Positions 1-9,379 of a stretch of 64,000 bases of DNA are shown in pieces; the first letter of the stretch is position 1, and every line of letters starts with the position of its first letter. Where the stretch lies: the NCBI GenBank assembly GCA_017861315.1, contig JAGFXP010000003.1:1-64000 (forward strand), given 5' to 3'. The translations under genes and the position numbers were made by a program. The stretch is from Bacillota bacterium. GTDB lineage: Bacteria; Bacillota; Clostridia; Clostridiales; Clostridiaceae. The notes under the pieces are model-generated. The model did no database searches, had not been told where the DNA came from, and saw only the letters and a program-made list of their open reading frames with translations.

Positions 1-416
1 AAAAGAATTATACCCGTCCTTTTTGCGTATATGTACTTATATGTCTTTCCTTTTTCAAATTTAATTTCCCTTGCAAATCTACTCGGCAACATATACTTCA
101 TTGCGTCGTTTTTGAAAGTAAGAATGTAACTTTTGGGTTCGCTTAAATTTTCAAATACACCTATTTTTTGCTGATAATCTTTTTTTGTTAGATCTAATAG
201 GGGATCATAAGAAGAATATACTCCGAATAGAATTATAAAACAAGGTAAAATAATTCTCATCCAAAACGATTTTAAGTAACGCTTCTTTTGGATTGAATTC
301 TTTGTTCCCCAATTAAATTTACCTCTAATTAATCCAATTCCAACAATTATTATAATTATAGATGCTACAAAGTAAGTAGATACTTCTGATAATAGCAATA
401 GTGTATATTGTGACAT
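1..416 (-). CDS. Hypothetical membrane protein, cut by the left edge
   Basis: An open frame starts at an ATG at 416 on the minus strand, behind a GGGGG ribosome site six bases upstream, and runs off the left edge without a stop (about 138 codons visible). The protein begins MSQYTLLLLSEVSTYFVASI. It has two hydrophobic segments, near residues 8-28 and 55-70, with a basic stretch (KKRYLKSF) between them. The part after the second segment is hydrophilic and looks like an extracytoplasmic domain. I do not recognise the family. The codons are strongly A+T-rich like the next genes, which suggests an accessory segment. I see nothing between 417 and 600. Confidence 0.6.
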   Translation of the reverse strand, partial: MSQYTLLLLSEVSTYFVASIIIIIVGIGLIRGKFNWGTKNSIQKKRYLKSFWMRIILPCFIILFGVYSSYDPLLDLTKKDYQQKIGVFENLSEPKSYILTFKNDAMKYMLPSRFAREIKFEKGKTYKYIYAKRTGIIL

Positions 417-600
417 TACTATCCCCCATGGAAAAAAATATTTATTGATGATTACTTAGAAGTGTAGTAATTCCATCATGTGCAACCAACAGTTTCTCTT
501 ATCAAGCTGTATTTATTATTGTAGCCCGCCCAACTATTATTGATAAATTAATTCTTACCTTGCCTTTTATTTTTTATGCACAATCATCTACAACTATTCT

Positions 601-1026
601 CTATAGTTTTTTAGATGCAATGTTGTTTACTTCACAAGTTATAATTGGTTCTTTTATTCCTATTTCTTTAGCCTTTTGTAATGCTAAACGTAAAATTTGT
701 GTTCCATAACTTTTATTCCTATAATATGGTGATATGTCATATCCTATATGCCCATATAGTTCCATTTCTTGGTGTCTAACTCGTACTACTCCAATAACTA
801 CATCATTATCAATCATCCAAAATGTTGAAGTTTTGACCATACCTTCAGGTAAATTTATTCCCAAAGAATAATTATATAAATCATTTATATATTCTTCAAA
901 GTTTTCTAATGACTTTTCATATATTTTATAATAGTCTTTATCATTAATATCTCTGTATACTAAGACATACTCTCTAAAACTTTCTTGATATTCCTTATTT
1001 GGTTCTACTAAAAATAAACCTTTCAT
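601..1026 (-). CDS. GNAT-family N-acetyltransferase, apparently C-terminally truncated
   Basis: A 141-residue GNAT protein starting at 1026 behind a GGAGGGG ribosome site. The acetyl-CoA-binding core is visible: the VVIGVVRVRHQ strand, then GYDISPYYRNKSYGTQIL, which is the motif A loop (R/Q-x-x-G-x-G/A) and helix. It ends at VNNIASKKL, where relatives usually continue with about 30 more residues of the form S-x-K-V-I-E-K-N-G-G. The last strands of the fold are therefore missing and the gene may be a recent pseudogene or a short variant. The substrate cannot be read from sequence. It lies in the A+T-rich left end with other accessory genes. Confidence 0.7.
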   Translation of the reverse strand: MKGLFLVEPNKEYQESFREYVLVYRDINDKDYYKIYEKSLENFEEYINDLYNYSLGINLPEGMVKTSTFWMIDNDVVIGVVRVRHQEMELYGHIGYDISPYYRNKSYGTQILRLALQKAKEIGIKEPIITCEVNNIASKKL

Positions 1027-1132
1027 TTATAGTCCCCTCCACCTTTTTCAGTAATTCATAATAATCTACTAATGTTCGCCAACCCAAAGTCTTTATACCG
1101 AACATGACAATAAAATTGTAACTTAATTAATG

Positions 1133-1684
1133 TTAAAGATTAAGTATAAAATCCGATGAAATTTTTTTATTTTCAACTATCAAACAAATACCAAACAGCA
1201 TTTCTATTACCATCATCATAATTGCAATCATATAAGGTTCAAAACGTGTACCAATTATAAGCGATAAAATTGGTACTAGAACAGCGAACACTATGTAGGA
1301 TTTAGATTTATACAGCCAACCGTATGGTAACAAATGTGCTCCAAAAATCATTGCTATTACCATTAGCATCTTTTCAGGTAATGTCGGATATATCCACATA
1401 GCAATAAGTAAATATAGTATTTGATTTGCAGAAAAAAGAATTCCCAAATTAGTTAACGGATTTTCTTTGTTTTGAAAATCAACCTTAATTATTTTAGATA
1501 TGAAAAAAGCTAAAGGTATTAGTGGTGCTGTGGAGCAGAATGTAAGCAAGTTTTTAGTCAAAATAGGTAATGATGTTGAATGAATTATCAGTACAGCACA
1601 CCAAATAATAATTGATGCTAATATGAAATGTAACCCTTTCTTTTGTTTAACCGCACAATTCAATCGTAATTCTTCTAAGTTCAT
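1133..1684 (-). CDS. Multi-pass membrane protein, DUF7010-like
   Basis: The start is the ATG at 1684, with GGAGG seven bases upstream; an upstream TTG is less well placed. The protein is about 183 residues with around six hydrophobic helices. It begins with the polar stretch MNLEELRLNCAVKQKKGLHF and contains the loop IFGAHLLPYGWLYKSKSY. The pattern resembles the bacterial membrane family I recall as DUF7010, whose function is unknown. No enzymatic motif is visible. It may share a transcript with the truncated acetyltransferase downstream. Confidence 0.6.
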   Translation of the reverse strand: MNLEELRLNCAVKQKKGLHFILASIIIWCAVLIIHSTSLPILTKNLLTFCSTAPLIPLAFFISKIIKVDFQNKENPLTNLGILFSANQILYLLIAMWIYPTLPEKMLMVIAMIFGAHLLPYGWLYKSKSYIVFAVLVPILSLIIGTRFEPYMIAIMMMVIEMLFGICLIVENKKISSDFILNL

Positions 1685-1749
1685 AATCAATCCTCCAAAA
1701 AAATAATTTCTTTATTGCATAATATAAGAAAATTATGTACTACGTAAAT

Positions 1750-1914
1750 CTAAATTTCTTTCTCTCTTTTGAAAATAATGTCCGTAAACAATAAGCCAAA
1801 AGCAAATCCCAAAGCAATAGATAATTCTCGTAATAAATTTATGTTTGAAGGTCTTAAAAAATAATCAATACCATAATTTAAGAAGCCGAATAAAGCAAAC
1901 ATAGCAAGAAACAT
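1750..1914 (-). CDS. Small hypothetical membrane protein (54 aa)
   Basis: A short frame from the ATG at 1914 to a stop at 1750 encodes 54 residues beginning MFLAMFALFGFLNYGIDYFL. It has two hydrophobic segments split by a polar RPSNINLLRE linker and ends KREKEI. No strong ribosome site directly precedes the ATG, although an AAGGAAG lies further upstream. The frame is preceded by TAA and the composition is consistent with a real membrane peptide, but it could be the remnant of a longer gene. No homologue comes to mind. Confidence 0.35.
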   Translation of the reverse strand: MFLAMFALFGFLNYGIDYFLRPSNINLLRELSIALGFAFGLLFTDIIFKREKEI

Positions 1915-1939
1915 TAACAAACGTTTACTAAGTACTTCC

Positions 1940-4822
1940 TTATTTTATAGTATCTCCTGCACATTTAGATCTCAGCAACACATCAATTTCTTCTGCAGGC
2001 AAAGGCTTGTAGAAAAAGAAGCCCTGAATTTCATCGCACATCCGCTTCTGCAGGAATTCAAGCTGCTGTTTTGTTTCAACACCTTCTGCAATAGTACTGA
2101 CTCCAAGACTTTGGGCCAGAGTGATGATGGTTTTGGTTATAGCTTCATCCTTGTCGCTTATTGTTATGCCGTGAACAAACGGCATGGCAATTTTAATCCT
2201 GTCTATTGGCATCTCTTTCAAACGATTCAGAGAAGAATGCTCAGTTCCAAAATCATCAATAGAGATTGTTATACCGAGCTTTTTAATTTCATTGAGTACC
2301 TCAACTATATGAACATCTTTATTCATAGCGGTGCTTTCAGTAATTTCCAGCTCAAGGAATTCAGGTTCCAAGCCTGTTTCCGTTAAAATTCTTTGAACAT
2401 CATTGCTTATATTCCCTCTCTTCATTTGTACCAGGGAAAGGTTTACCGCCATACGTAGATGAGGATAGCCTTCATTATGCCATTTTTTGTTTTGCATGCA
2501 TGCCGTCCGAAGCACCCATTCTCCTATCGGAACAATAAGCCCAGTATTTTCAGCAATTGGAATAAATTTACCCGGTGAAACCAGCCCCATTTCTGGGTGC
2601 CTCCACCTCAGCAATGCCTCAAAACCAGTGATCCTCCCAGTTGAGCAGCACACCTGAGGCTGGTAATATACCACTAGCTCATCGAGCTCCAAAGCACGGT
2701 ACAAGTGGTTTGTCATCTTCATGACTTCTGTGACCTTGTCTTTCATCAACGGATTGCAAAGCGCATATTGATTCTTACCTTTTTCCTTTGCTTTATACAT
2801 TGCGATATCCGCATTCTTCAGAAGCGTCTCGACATTTTCCCCATCCAATGGGAACATTGCAACACCAACGCTTGCAGTCAGATAGAAATCCTGTTTTTTC
2901 AATTTGAATGGCTGGCTTAAACAATAAATAATTTTTTCTACCACGACATTTATATTCTCAACATCCTTTAGATTTTGGGCTAGTATTATGAATTCATCTC
3001 CTCCGAAACGTGCAACCATATCCTCCTTGCGCAATATACCTGATATCCTTTCAGCAACTTCTTTAAGAAGCTCGTCGCCTTGTTCATGTCCCATGGTGTC
3101 ATTAACCATCTTGAAATCATCCATATCAAGGAATATAATCCCAAAGGGCTTCTCCGCTCTTCGTGCTGCAGATATGGCTTGATCAACATGTTCGTTGAAA
3201 TGTTGCCGGTTTGGCAAACCTGTCAAATAGTCATGGTATGCTATATGTGTTATTTTTTCTTGAATAATTTCTTTCTCTGCAATTTCGTTTTTAAGCAAAT
3301 CATTTGTCTTTGAAAGTTCTTCTGTTCGCTCCTGGACTTTTGTTTCCAAATCATCATGCGCCTTTTTTAAGGCTAACTCTGCCAGTTTGCGCTTGTTTAC
3401 ATCGTTCAATATTCCGATATACGAAGCATCTTGATTCTGAATGCCCTCTACTGGTGACAACTTTGTTTTTAACCATTTTATTGGTCCGCCCTTCATAACA
3501 GATCTAAGCTCATATCCATCGTTGTGAGCTTTGAACTCTTTTACATCATTGAATATTTCATTCCATTTCACTACATCATCCTGGTGCATAATGAATGAGA
3601 ATGGCCTCCCAATTAGGTCTTCATACCTGTACCCCAGAATATCAAAACAGTTTGGAGATATGTAAGAAACCGCGCCTTCACTGTCAAGAGAATAAATTAT
3701 TTCTGTCCCTTTTTCAACAAAGGTTCTGTATTTTTCTTCGCTTTGTCTCACTTGCTTTTCCGAATCCTCTATCTTATCAAGCATCTCGTTGATCCCTGCT
3801 GCTAGAATATAGATTTCATCCTTTTGATTATTATGTGCCAACCGTTTGTTGTTTTTTCCTTTTTCACCGATACTCAAAACATCCCTGCTCAATTTCATCA
3901 ATCTTGACAATATGTTTTTTTCCAGGAACACCAGAATAACAACAGAGAAAACTAAAACAACTATAACTAATACGCATAATAAATAAGTTACACTGGTTTT
4001 GCCAAACTGAGAGATATCTCTCGGTATTTCTACGCTTAATGCCACCGCTGGCTGACCATAAATGTCTTTCAAAATAGTTTTGCCGCTTATCCAATTATCA
4101 CTGATAACATTAATCACTACTGAATTTTCTGATGAGGTTGCAGCTGACTGCTTAACATTGCCTTGGTTGCCCTGGCCTACACTTGTCATTGAAATCTTCA
4201 TGTTAAGTCTTTCAGATAATTCGCTTACCTGATTATTATTTAAAAAACGCCCAAAAATGAGATTTCCATGTACAGGCCCTTTTAAGTCATTTGTTAGAAT
4301 TGGCTGTGATACTATCATCATTGGACCCTCAGGCAGCATAAATATCCCATTTAATTTAAAATCCGGATCAGTATTGCTGAATACACCGCTTTTTCCCAAA
4401 GCCTCTTTCAAATTCGACGAAACAGGTTCAAATTTTGTGCTCTCCAGATCAAGCTTTTCGGCAAATACATACTCACCAGAATCATTTGTGAAAATTATTA
4501 GATTCATCTTCAGGTTTGCGAATGCATCCTCAGACAAATTATTTTCAACATAAGTTTCATTTGCATCCTCGGCAAATGCATAAGTGTCATCCCAAGCCCC
4601 CCAATCCTGTGCAACAGATGACATTAAGGAAATATCATTGTTGATTTCTTTTGTGACTGTATCCAAGTGTTTAATCACATCTTCACTTTCAATCTTTTCA
4701 ATGCTTCCCATCATAATTCTGCTTGTTAATGCATATATTGCGATGATCAGTACGGTTAGAAGTACACCAAGAATTATGATTGTTGTTTTTCGTAAAGATT
4801 TAAACTTAAACTTTTCACCCAT
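1940..4822 (-). CDS. CHASE4-PAS-GGDEF-EAL cyclic-di-GMP protein
   Basis: A 960-residue membrane sensor starting at 4822 behind GGGGAGG. Order: transmembrane helix about 13-34; extracytoplasmic CHASE4-like domain about 45-270 with the DWGAWDDTY signature; second helix about 277-300; HAMP-like linker; PAS domain about 360-480; coiled coil; GGDEF domain about 525-690; EAL domain about 710-950. The cyclase motif GGDEF is intact and RKED five residues before it is a normal inhibitory I-site (RxxD). In the EAL domain EALLRW is intact, while the DDFGT motif reads DDFGTEHSS rather than the usual GYSS, and the late motif is QGFFFYKPLP. Both synthesis and breakdown of cyclic-di-GMP are therefore possible. 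The signal sensed by CHASE4 is unknown. Confidence 0.92.
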   Translation of the reverse strand: MGEKFKFKSLRKTTIIILGVLLTVLIIAIYALTSRIMMGSIEKIESEDVIKHLDTVTKEINNDISLMSSVAQDWGAWDDTYAFAEDANETYVENNLSEDAFANLKMNLIIFTNDSGEYVFAEKLDLESTKFEPVSSNLKEALGKSGVFSNTDPDFKLNGIFMLPEGPMMIVSQPILTNDLKGPVHGNLIFGRFLNNNQVSELSERLNMKISMTSVGQGNQGNVKQSAATSSENSVVINVISDNWISGKTILKDIYGQPAVALSVEIPRDISQFGKTSVTYLLCVLVIVVLVFSVVILVFLEKNILSRLMKLSRDVLSIGEKGKNNKRLAHNNQKDEIYILAAGINEMLDKIEDSEKQVRQSEEKYRTFVEKGTEIIYSLDSEGAVSYISPNCFDILGYRYEDLIGRPFSFIMHQDDVVKWNEIFNDVKEFKAHNDGYELRSVMKGGPIKWLKTKLSPVEGIQNQDASYIGILNDVNKRKLAELALKKAHDDLETKVQERTEELSKTNDLLKNEIAEKEIIQEKITHIAYHDYLTGLPNRQHFNEHVDQAISAARRAEKPFGIIFLDMDDFKMVNDTMGHEQGDELLKEVAERISGILRKEDMVARFGGDEFIILAQNLKDVENINVVVEKIIYCLSQPFKLKKQDFYLTASVGVAMFPLDGENVETLLKNADIAMYKAKEKGKNQYALCNPLMKDKVTEVMKMTNHLYRALELDELVVYYQPQVCCSTGRITGFEALLRWRHPEMGLVSPGKFIPIAENTGLIVPIGEWVLRTACMQNKKWHNEGYPHLRMAVNLSLVQMKRGNISNDVQRILTETGLEPEFLELEITESTAMNKDVHIVEVLNEIKKLGITISIDDFGTEHSSLNRLKEMPIDRIKIAMPFVHGITISDKDEAITKTIITLAQSLGVSTIAEGVETKQQLEFLQKRMCDEIQGFFFYKPLPAEEIDVLLRSKCAGDTIK

Positions 4823-5011
4823 AATTGAATTCCTCCCCTAAATCTTGAATATATAAGTCCTCTTGTTTTTCAGTCTTCACTATATTAGTATGCCATCGAT
4901 TTCATCCAAAAGGACAAAAACTCATCTTAATATTAAACTGAAATCTTCAAAGTTCTGAACGCTGTTAAACATAAACCCATAACTTGTTAAACTGCATATT
5001 TTATTCTCCTT

Positions 5012-5042
5012 CAAAAAATAGACATCCACCTCATGTGGATGT
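5012..5042. terminator. Hairpin, terminator-like on both strands
   Basis: Perfect 8-bp stem ACATCCAC/GTGGATGT with a five-base loop (5022-5042). On the minus strand it is followed by TATTTTTTG, and on the plus strand by TTATTTTA. No gene directly precedes it on either side, so its role is unclear. Confidence 0.5.
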
Positions 5043-5767
5043 TTATTTTACTTTATTAACAATCTCCATCTAATCCCCAACAACCTACAGTGTATGTTTT
5101 TTTGAGAATCTTCTATCACTTCTTCAAGCCATAGCATTTCATTTTCTAAAATCACAAATATCATCTCTCTCATAAAATTTATTTTCATTTAGTTATTTGT
5201 ATATATATTCCACATTTTGCCTTGATTTTCCTTTTTTAAATATATAATTTGGTTGATAATTTCATGATGTCAGGAGCGCTAATTAGCCTTATTTAGAATC
5301 GTTCATTTACGACGACAGCATCGCTGTTTCAGACGTTAACATCACCATCGTATTCAATGCTGATAAGCCTATTATTACATCTCAAATATTCATTATATCA
5401 GGCAGGCGCGATACTCAAAGACTAAACTGCACAAGATTGGCTCTCTTAATCAAACTATCCATATACCATAAATAAGTTCTCGATTATAGTGTCCAAAGTG
5501 TCCATTGTTCTTTCAAACCCTTACAAATACATACATCATAGCCAATACATTTCTTTTCCGAAATGTCCAACAAACGTCCATAGCGTCTTGAAAGCATCTA
5601 CCATAGCGCTTCTTTAGCCTGACATAATTGGTTGGGGCATTTTTTCCTATGAGAGTGTGTTGACTATGCCTTTTTGAGCTTACAAATCATGACCAAAAAA
5701 ACCGCACTTATATATCATACGGAAAACCGTACCATAAGCAAATGCGGCTTTTACTAAATTTGGATAT

Positions 5768-5799
5768 AAAAACACTCCTCAGCAATAGTGTTGAGGAGT
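5768..5799 (-). terminator. Intrinsic terminator after the solute-binding-like gene
   Basis: Perfect 8-bp stem ACTCCTCA/TGAGGAGT at 5774-5799. On the minus strand it is followed by GTTTTTA. It lies about 70 bases beyond the stop of the gene ending at 5872. Confidence 0.7.
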
Positions 5800-5803
5800 T
5801 TGT

Positions 5804-5845
5804 TTAGGGCTTGATGAACGGTTTCATCCATTCAGCAAGCCCTAA
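5804..5845. repeat. 10-bp inverted repeat with inner stem
   Basis: TTAGGGCTTG (5804-5813) and CAAGCCCTAA (5836-5845) are exact inverted repeats. The enclosed bases hold a second inverted repeat, GATGAA/TTCATC. It sits between the stop of the gene at 5872 and the terminator at 5768-5799, and may form a compound terminator with it. Confidence 0.6.
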
Positions 5846-5871
5846 CTTAGTTTATCAAGAAACTAATCTGT

Positions 5872-6606
5872 TCACTTTTTAACTAAAATTCCCGTTTTCA
5901 CCGGAAAATATGGTTCCGAAAAGAGAACCTTCTTAGCCCTCTCTTCAGAAATTATTATAGCACCACCGATCATATCCACTTTTTCAGAAACAAGTGTGGG
6001 TATCAACTCTGAAAAAGGACGAATAACGGTAATTTCCAGATCCATTTCAAGTTTGTGGCATATGCGCTTGGCTAACTCGATATCAAAACCGGTAATTTCT
6101 TTATCTCCAACAATAAATGTAAAAGGTCTTTCTAAAGTGCTTGTACCAAGTTTTATTTTCCCATTTTTCCCTGTCAGTTCAATTTTTGGCATTATCCCTA
6201 CCGTTCCGAATTCTGGAAACCATCTTTTTCTCATCTCTTCAAAAATGCCATTAGCTTTAATCTCAGCTATGGTATCGTCTATTGCTTTTTTCAAATCCCT
6301 TCTGTTAAAGTTCACAGCAAATCCGTAATTACTACCTTTTAGTTTATCATCGTTAATAATTATGAATGATTCATCTAAATTTTTTAAAAAGTACCTTAGT
6401 ATGACATCATCATAAGGAAAAGCATCCACTTCATCATTTTTTAGCGCTATAATACAATCCATTATCGTTTTAAAATATTCGATACGCGCATTAGGCAGTG
6501 CGCTTAGAATCCAATCTTCAAATATAAAACCTTCTAGAACAGCAAATGTTGCATTCTCGAGGTCTGAAAGGGATTTTGTATTTATTGATTTTTCTTCAAC
6601 AATCAT
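5872..6606 (-). CDS. Solute-binding-like protein with the two lobes in reversed order
   Basis: The start is the ATG at 6606 behind GGAGG, giving 244 residues. The protein has no signal peptide. Residues 1-135 (INTKSLSDLENATFAVLEG onward to EEMRKRWFPEFG) match the second lobe of a family-3 amino-acid-binding protein. Residues from about 150 (KIKLGTSTLERPFTFI to FSEPYFPVKTGILVKK) match the first lobe. The end joins naturally to the beginning, so the order is permuted relative to normal binding proteins. It is either a circular permutant or an excised piece of a tandem-domain receptor. It follows the nucleoside kinase gene by 47 bases on the same strand. Without an export signal, normal periplasmic-type transport function is doubtful. 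Confidence 0.7.
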   Translation of the reverse strand: MIVEEKSINTKSLSDLENATFAVLEGFIFEDWILSALPNARIEYFKTIMDCIIALKNDEVDAFPYDDVILRYFLKNLDESFIIINDDKLKGSNYGFAVNFNRRDLKKAIDDTIAEIKANGIFEEMRKRWFPEFGTVGIMPKIELTGKNGKIKLGTSTLERPFTFIVGDKEITGFDIELAKRICHKLEMDLEITVIRPFSELIPTLVSEKVDMIGGAIIISEERAKKVLFSEPYFPVKTGILVKK

Positions 6607-6653
6607 GGTACACCTCCTGCATCGTTGATTTTTTTCGTTATGTTTCAATGTAT

Positions 6654-8036
6654 TTAATCAAAATAGATACTTCCTCCTATGAATTCACGCATTATGGAAT
6701 TGAAAGGAATTTTAGAGGTATCCATAGGCTCACAGAAAGATAGCAGTTTAAGCAGACGCTCCTTTGTCTCAACATATGGGCTGTCATCCTCGATTTTATT
6801 CAGGGCCTCAACTGCAAAAGGCCTTAGCGCATTTATTTCATAAAGGAGACTGGAATTGAACATGACGTCAGATTCTTCCTGGAACTTAAACACGTTATTG
6901 TATTCACCAAGTCTAACGTTTTCCCACTGCTTCAGCGTTTCCTCTGGATGTGTTCCACGGAATCGATCCCCTCTGACAATTCTTCTTATCATTCTTACTT
7001 CAGTGCTCGGTATTCTGTTTGTTAAGTCGATATTTAATTCATAAAGTGCAGTAATGTATACTTTAAACAATACATTTCTGTTAACATTTGTAAACAAAGC
7101 AGGATTCAACGCATGGATACCTTCCACAACAAGTATTTCATCTTTACCTACATGCAATTTCCTTGTTTTTGTGGAACGGTGGCCGGTTACAAAATCAAAA
7201 ATTGGAGTATCTACTGTTTTTCCATCGATCAGATCTGAAAGCTGTTGATTAAGAAATGGAAGATCCAATGCTTCCAGACAATCGAAGTCATAATTGCCCT
7301 TTGCATCCAGCGGGGTTTTTTCCCTGTCCACAAAATAATCATCCAAAGAAAGCGTGACCGGATTAAATCCGTTTACGATCAGCTGTGTTGATAATCTTTG
7401 AGCGAAGGAGGTCTTGCCGGAAGAAGATGCACCCGAAATGAGAAGAACCCTCAGGATTGTCTTCCGCTGAAGAATCATATCTGCAATATCTGATATTTCC
7501 TTCTCATGCAGAGCTTCAGTCATCCCGATAAGTTTTAGGGTTGCTCCACTTGCGATATAGTTGTTGACGTCACGAAGCAGTTCCAATTTAATGTTTTTAA
7601 GCCACTTTTGTGTCTTATCATAGGTGGCGGAGAGTTTGTCGGGCGGAATCCAAGTTGCGCTTTCTTTACCAGCTTCTTTAAAGTTTACAATGAATCCGTC
7701 TTGGTAAGGAATTATCGTGAAAGGTTCTATTTTTTTCACGCTTGTTTCACAGGGATAAATCATTTTAATATCGTTGCCCTCTACACGGTAATGGTAGTAG
7801 CCATCCTCCAGCTTTAAGAACTCGATATTGGGGTCGCTCAAGATCCATTCTTTCAGCTTAAGTTCAATCTGGCGGACTTCTCTCACCGAAATCCCAGTAT
7901 CCTTAAACCTGCAAAACACTCCTTCCCCTATAGTATAGGCGATTTTTAGAGATTCTTCAGGAAAAAGCTCTTTGATCAATACGATTAACCCGAGTTTGAC
8001 AGTCTGACGGCTTTGAAGCAGATGTGTTTCTGGCAT
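6654..8036 (-). CDS. Nucleoside (uridine-type) kinase with N-terminal ThrRS-like domain
   Basis: The start is the ATG at 8036 (MPETHLLQS), behind AAGGTGAGG; the open frame extends further but without a ribosome site. About 460 residues. The N-terminal 190 residues resemble the added domains seen before the kinase in the clostridial nucleoside kinase family. The C-terminal half is a phosphoribulokinase/uridine-kinase P-loop domain: Walker A GASSSGKTSFA near residue 203, then SLDDYFVDREKTP and VEGIHALNP. It probably phosphorylates a nucleoside such as uridine or cytidine in pyrimidine salvage. The substrate is inferred from the family. Confidence 0.82.
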   Translation of the reverse strand: MPETHLLQSRQTVKLGLIVLIKELFPEESLKIAYTIGEGVFCRFKDTGISVREVRQIELKLKEWILSDPNIEFLKLEDGYYHYRVEGNDIKMIYPCETSVKKIEPFTIIPYQDGFIVNFKEAGKESATWIPPDKLSATYDKTQKWLKNIKLELLRDVNNYIASGATLKLIGMTEALHEKEISDIADMILQRKTILRVLLISGASSSGKTSFAQRLSTQLIVNGFNPVTLSLDDYFVDREKTPLDAKGNYDFDCLEALDLPFLNQQLSDLIDGKTVDTPIFDFVTGHRSTKTRKLHVGKDEILVVEGIHALNPALFTNVNRNVLFKVYITALYELNIDLTNRIPSTEVRMIRRIVRGDRFRGTHPEETLKQWENVRLGEYNNVFKFQEESDVMFNSSLLYEINALRPFAVEALNKIEDDSPYVETKERLLKLLSFCEPMDTSKIPFNSIMREFIGGSIYFD

Positions 8037-8219
8037 ATCCTCACCTTCTTTCAATTTGCTGCATTTCTTTAACTTCAGATTTTTAATAATAGAATATTCT
8101 AACAATAATATAACATTGCTCTCTGAGATATTCCAGACTATTTTTTTCATAAAAAGCATAAATCCGGATCAGGCCTTCTGATGTACAGCTATGTATCAAG
8201 TTTATCTATTGGCTAATTA

Positions 8220-9008
8220 TTATTTGGAGGATTCAGGTAATAATGAAAAATGGTTTCGATAAAGCTGAATCGCAGCCACACCTATTAGAACAGCCATTCC
8301 AGCCAGCGCTATGATCTGAAGAAAACCAAATTCTCCTTTAAATCCTTCCGGCGAGTTCAAAAATCGGTAAATTCCAAAATATGCCCACGCAACAGGAATC
8401 GGGAATGCAGCGTTGCGGATTTTCAATAGCACCAAAATAATCAGGAGAACTGCTACTATAAGGATAATTATTGACCAAATATCATCAGCTATTCCAAAAC
8501 CGTTCCAGTTCAGCTTAACAAGCGCTGCAGCTATGTTGACTACGGTCGCAATAAATAACCAGCCTGTATAAAGTCCAAAGCTCAAGGGCAACAGCCAGCG
8601 CTTCCCCTTTTGAATCTTAACGAGTTTCTGGCAAATCAAGGACAAGGTAATTGCAAATCCTAGAATAAAGATGACTGATAGTTCAATCTGCAGGTAGGAG
8701 AATGCAACAATCCACGCAATGTTAAACATGCAGGAAATTCTAAAAAGGACAGTAATCTGATCTAAAGCCCTTTGATAGTAGGAGTCATCCTTCCTTACTA
8801 TCATGACAATCACAGAAATCAACAACAACGAGTAGATGACACTCCAAATGCTAAAGGTGGCAGGGCTCGGCGTTATAAGGGTTACATACATATCAGAAAT
8901 CTGTTTTTGCGAGAGCCCATTGATTAACCCTATTGCACCTAGCGTATTGATAGCGAGAGTGACTGCAAAAAACAATCCATTAATCCATGCTTTTTTTGTT
9001 CTATCCAT
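8220..9008 (-). CDS. TspO/MBR-related tryptophan-rich sensory membrane protein
   Basis: 262 residues starting at ATG 9008 with AAAGGAGG upstream. About seven hydrophobic helices are visible. Features of the longer TspO-related family include PSPATFSIWSVIY, which corresponds to the tryptophan-containing loop between the first helices, AYFGIYRFL near the C terminus, and several membrane tryptophans. Classical TspO is about 160 residues with five helices, so this is the longer bacterial relative. It may bind porphyrins or other small hydrophobic ligands. No partner gene is adjacent, and it is divergent from the cold-shock gene. Confidence 0.7.
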   Translation of the reverse strand: MDRTKKAWINGLFFAVTLAINTLGAIGLINGLSQKQISDMYVTLITPSPATFSIWSVIYSLLLISVIVMIVRKDDSYYQRALDQITVLFRISCMFNIAWIVAFSYLQIELSVIFILGFAITLSLICQKLVKIQKGKRWLLPLSFGLYTGWLFIATVVNIAAALVKLNWNGFGIADDIWSIIILIVAVLLIILVLLKIRNAAFPIPVAWAYFGIYRFLNSPEGFKGEFGFLQIIALAGMAVLIGVAAIQLYRNHFSLLPESSK

Positions 9009-9206
9009 AATAATCCTCCTTTTTAATTCCCTGTTTAATTATTTCGTTGATTCTTTGATGAATTCCAAATTCATAAAATTCGAAATATTCACTCATAATA
9101 ACATTATAGGATGGTATGAGATTGTATTCAACTCTTAAATCATTAAAATGTCATATAAACTCCTCAGACGCTATATTTATAAAGCATGACTTGATTCCTA
9201 TTTAGC

Positions 9207-9235
9207 TTGCTTTATATCCAAAACCGTGTTATGCT
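9207..9235 (+). promoter_or_regulatory. Promoter of the first cold-shock gene
   Basis: -35 TTGCTT (9207-9212), 17-base spacer, -10 TATGCT (9230-9235). The same promoter, with the same spacing and flanks, lies before the second cold-shock gene at 33356-33384. Apart from this promoter and the leader that follows, the 370 bases between 9009 and 9379 hold nothing I recognise. Confidence 0.75.
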
Positions 9236-9241
9236 TAGCAG

Positions 9242-9379
9242 GAACTTAAATTAGTAGTAAATAGTACCACAATATATATTTTCAATTAGTACTTTATGAA
9301 TAGAGTATGATGACATCGGAATTTTATTAGTGAATTATTGCAATCAGTTTAAGAAATAAAATTTCGGAGGTACTCATTT
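9242..9379 (+). promoter_or_regulatory. Long conserved 5' untranslated leader of cspA-type gene
   Basis: About 138 untranslated bases separate the expected start of transcription from the ATG. Blocks of this leader recur in the second cold-shock gene (33391-33509): CTTAGCA.GAACTTAAAT at the start, GAAATTTTAT/GGAATTTTATT in the middle, and an identical AAGAAATAAAATTTCGGAGG at the ribosome site. AAATTTCGG could fold onto the preceding AATAAAATTT. Long leaders of this sort control cold-induced translation in other bacteria. Confidence 0.65.

Larger units (their letters stand above)
4823..5871. other. Gene-free 1-kb stretch with several hairpins
   Basis: No frame in this interval has convincing length, codon use and ribosome site. 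It contains the hairpin at 5022-5042, an imperfect hairpin at about 5700-5755 closed by CCGCA/TGCGG and followed by CTTTT, and the two inverted repeats annotated separately next to the solute-binding gene. The middle part (5260-5660) has short frames interrupted by stops and could be a decayed gene, but I cannot identify it. Confidence 0.5.

Noticed and set aside
5480..5660. Possible recombinase or integrase relic
   Set aside because: Short frames with stops and no catalytic motif I could identify, so no call is made.
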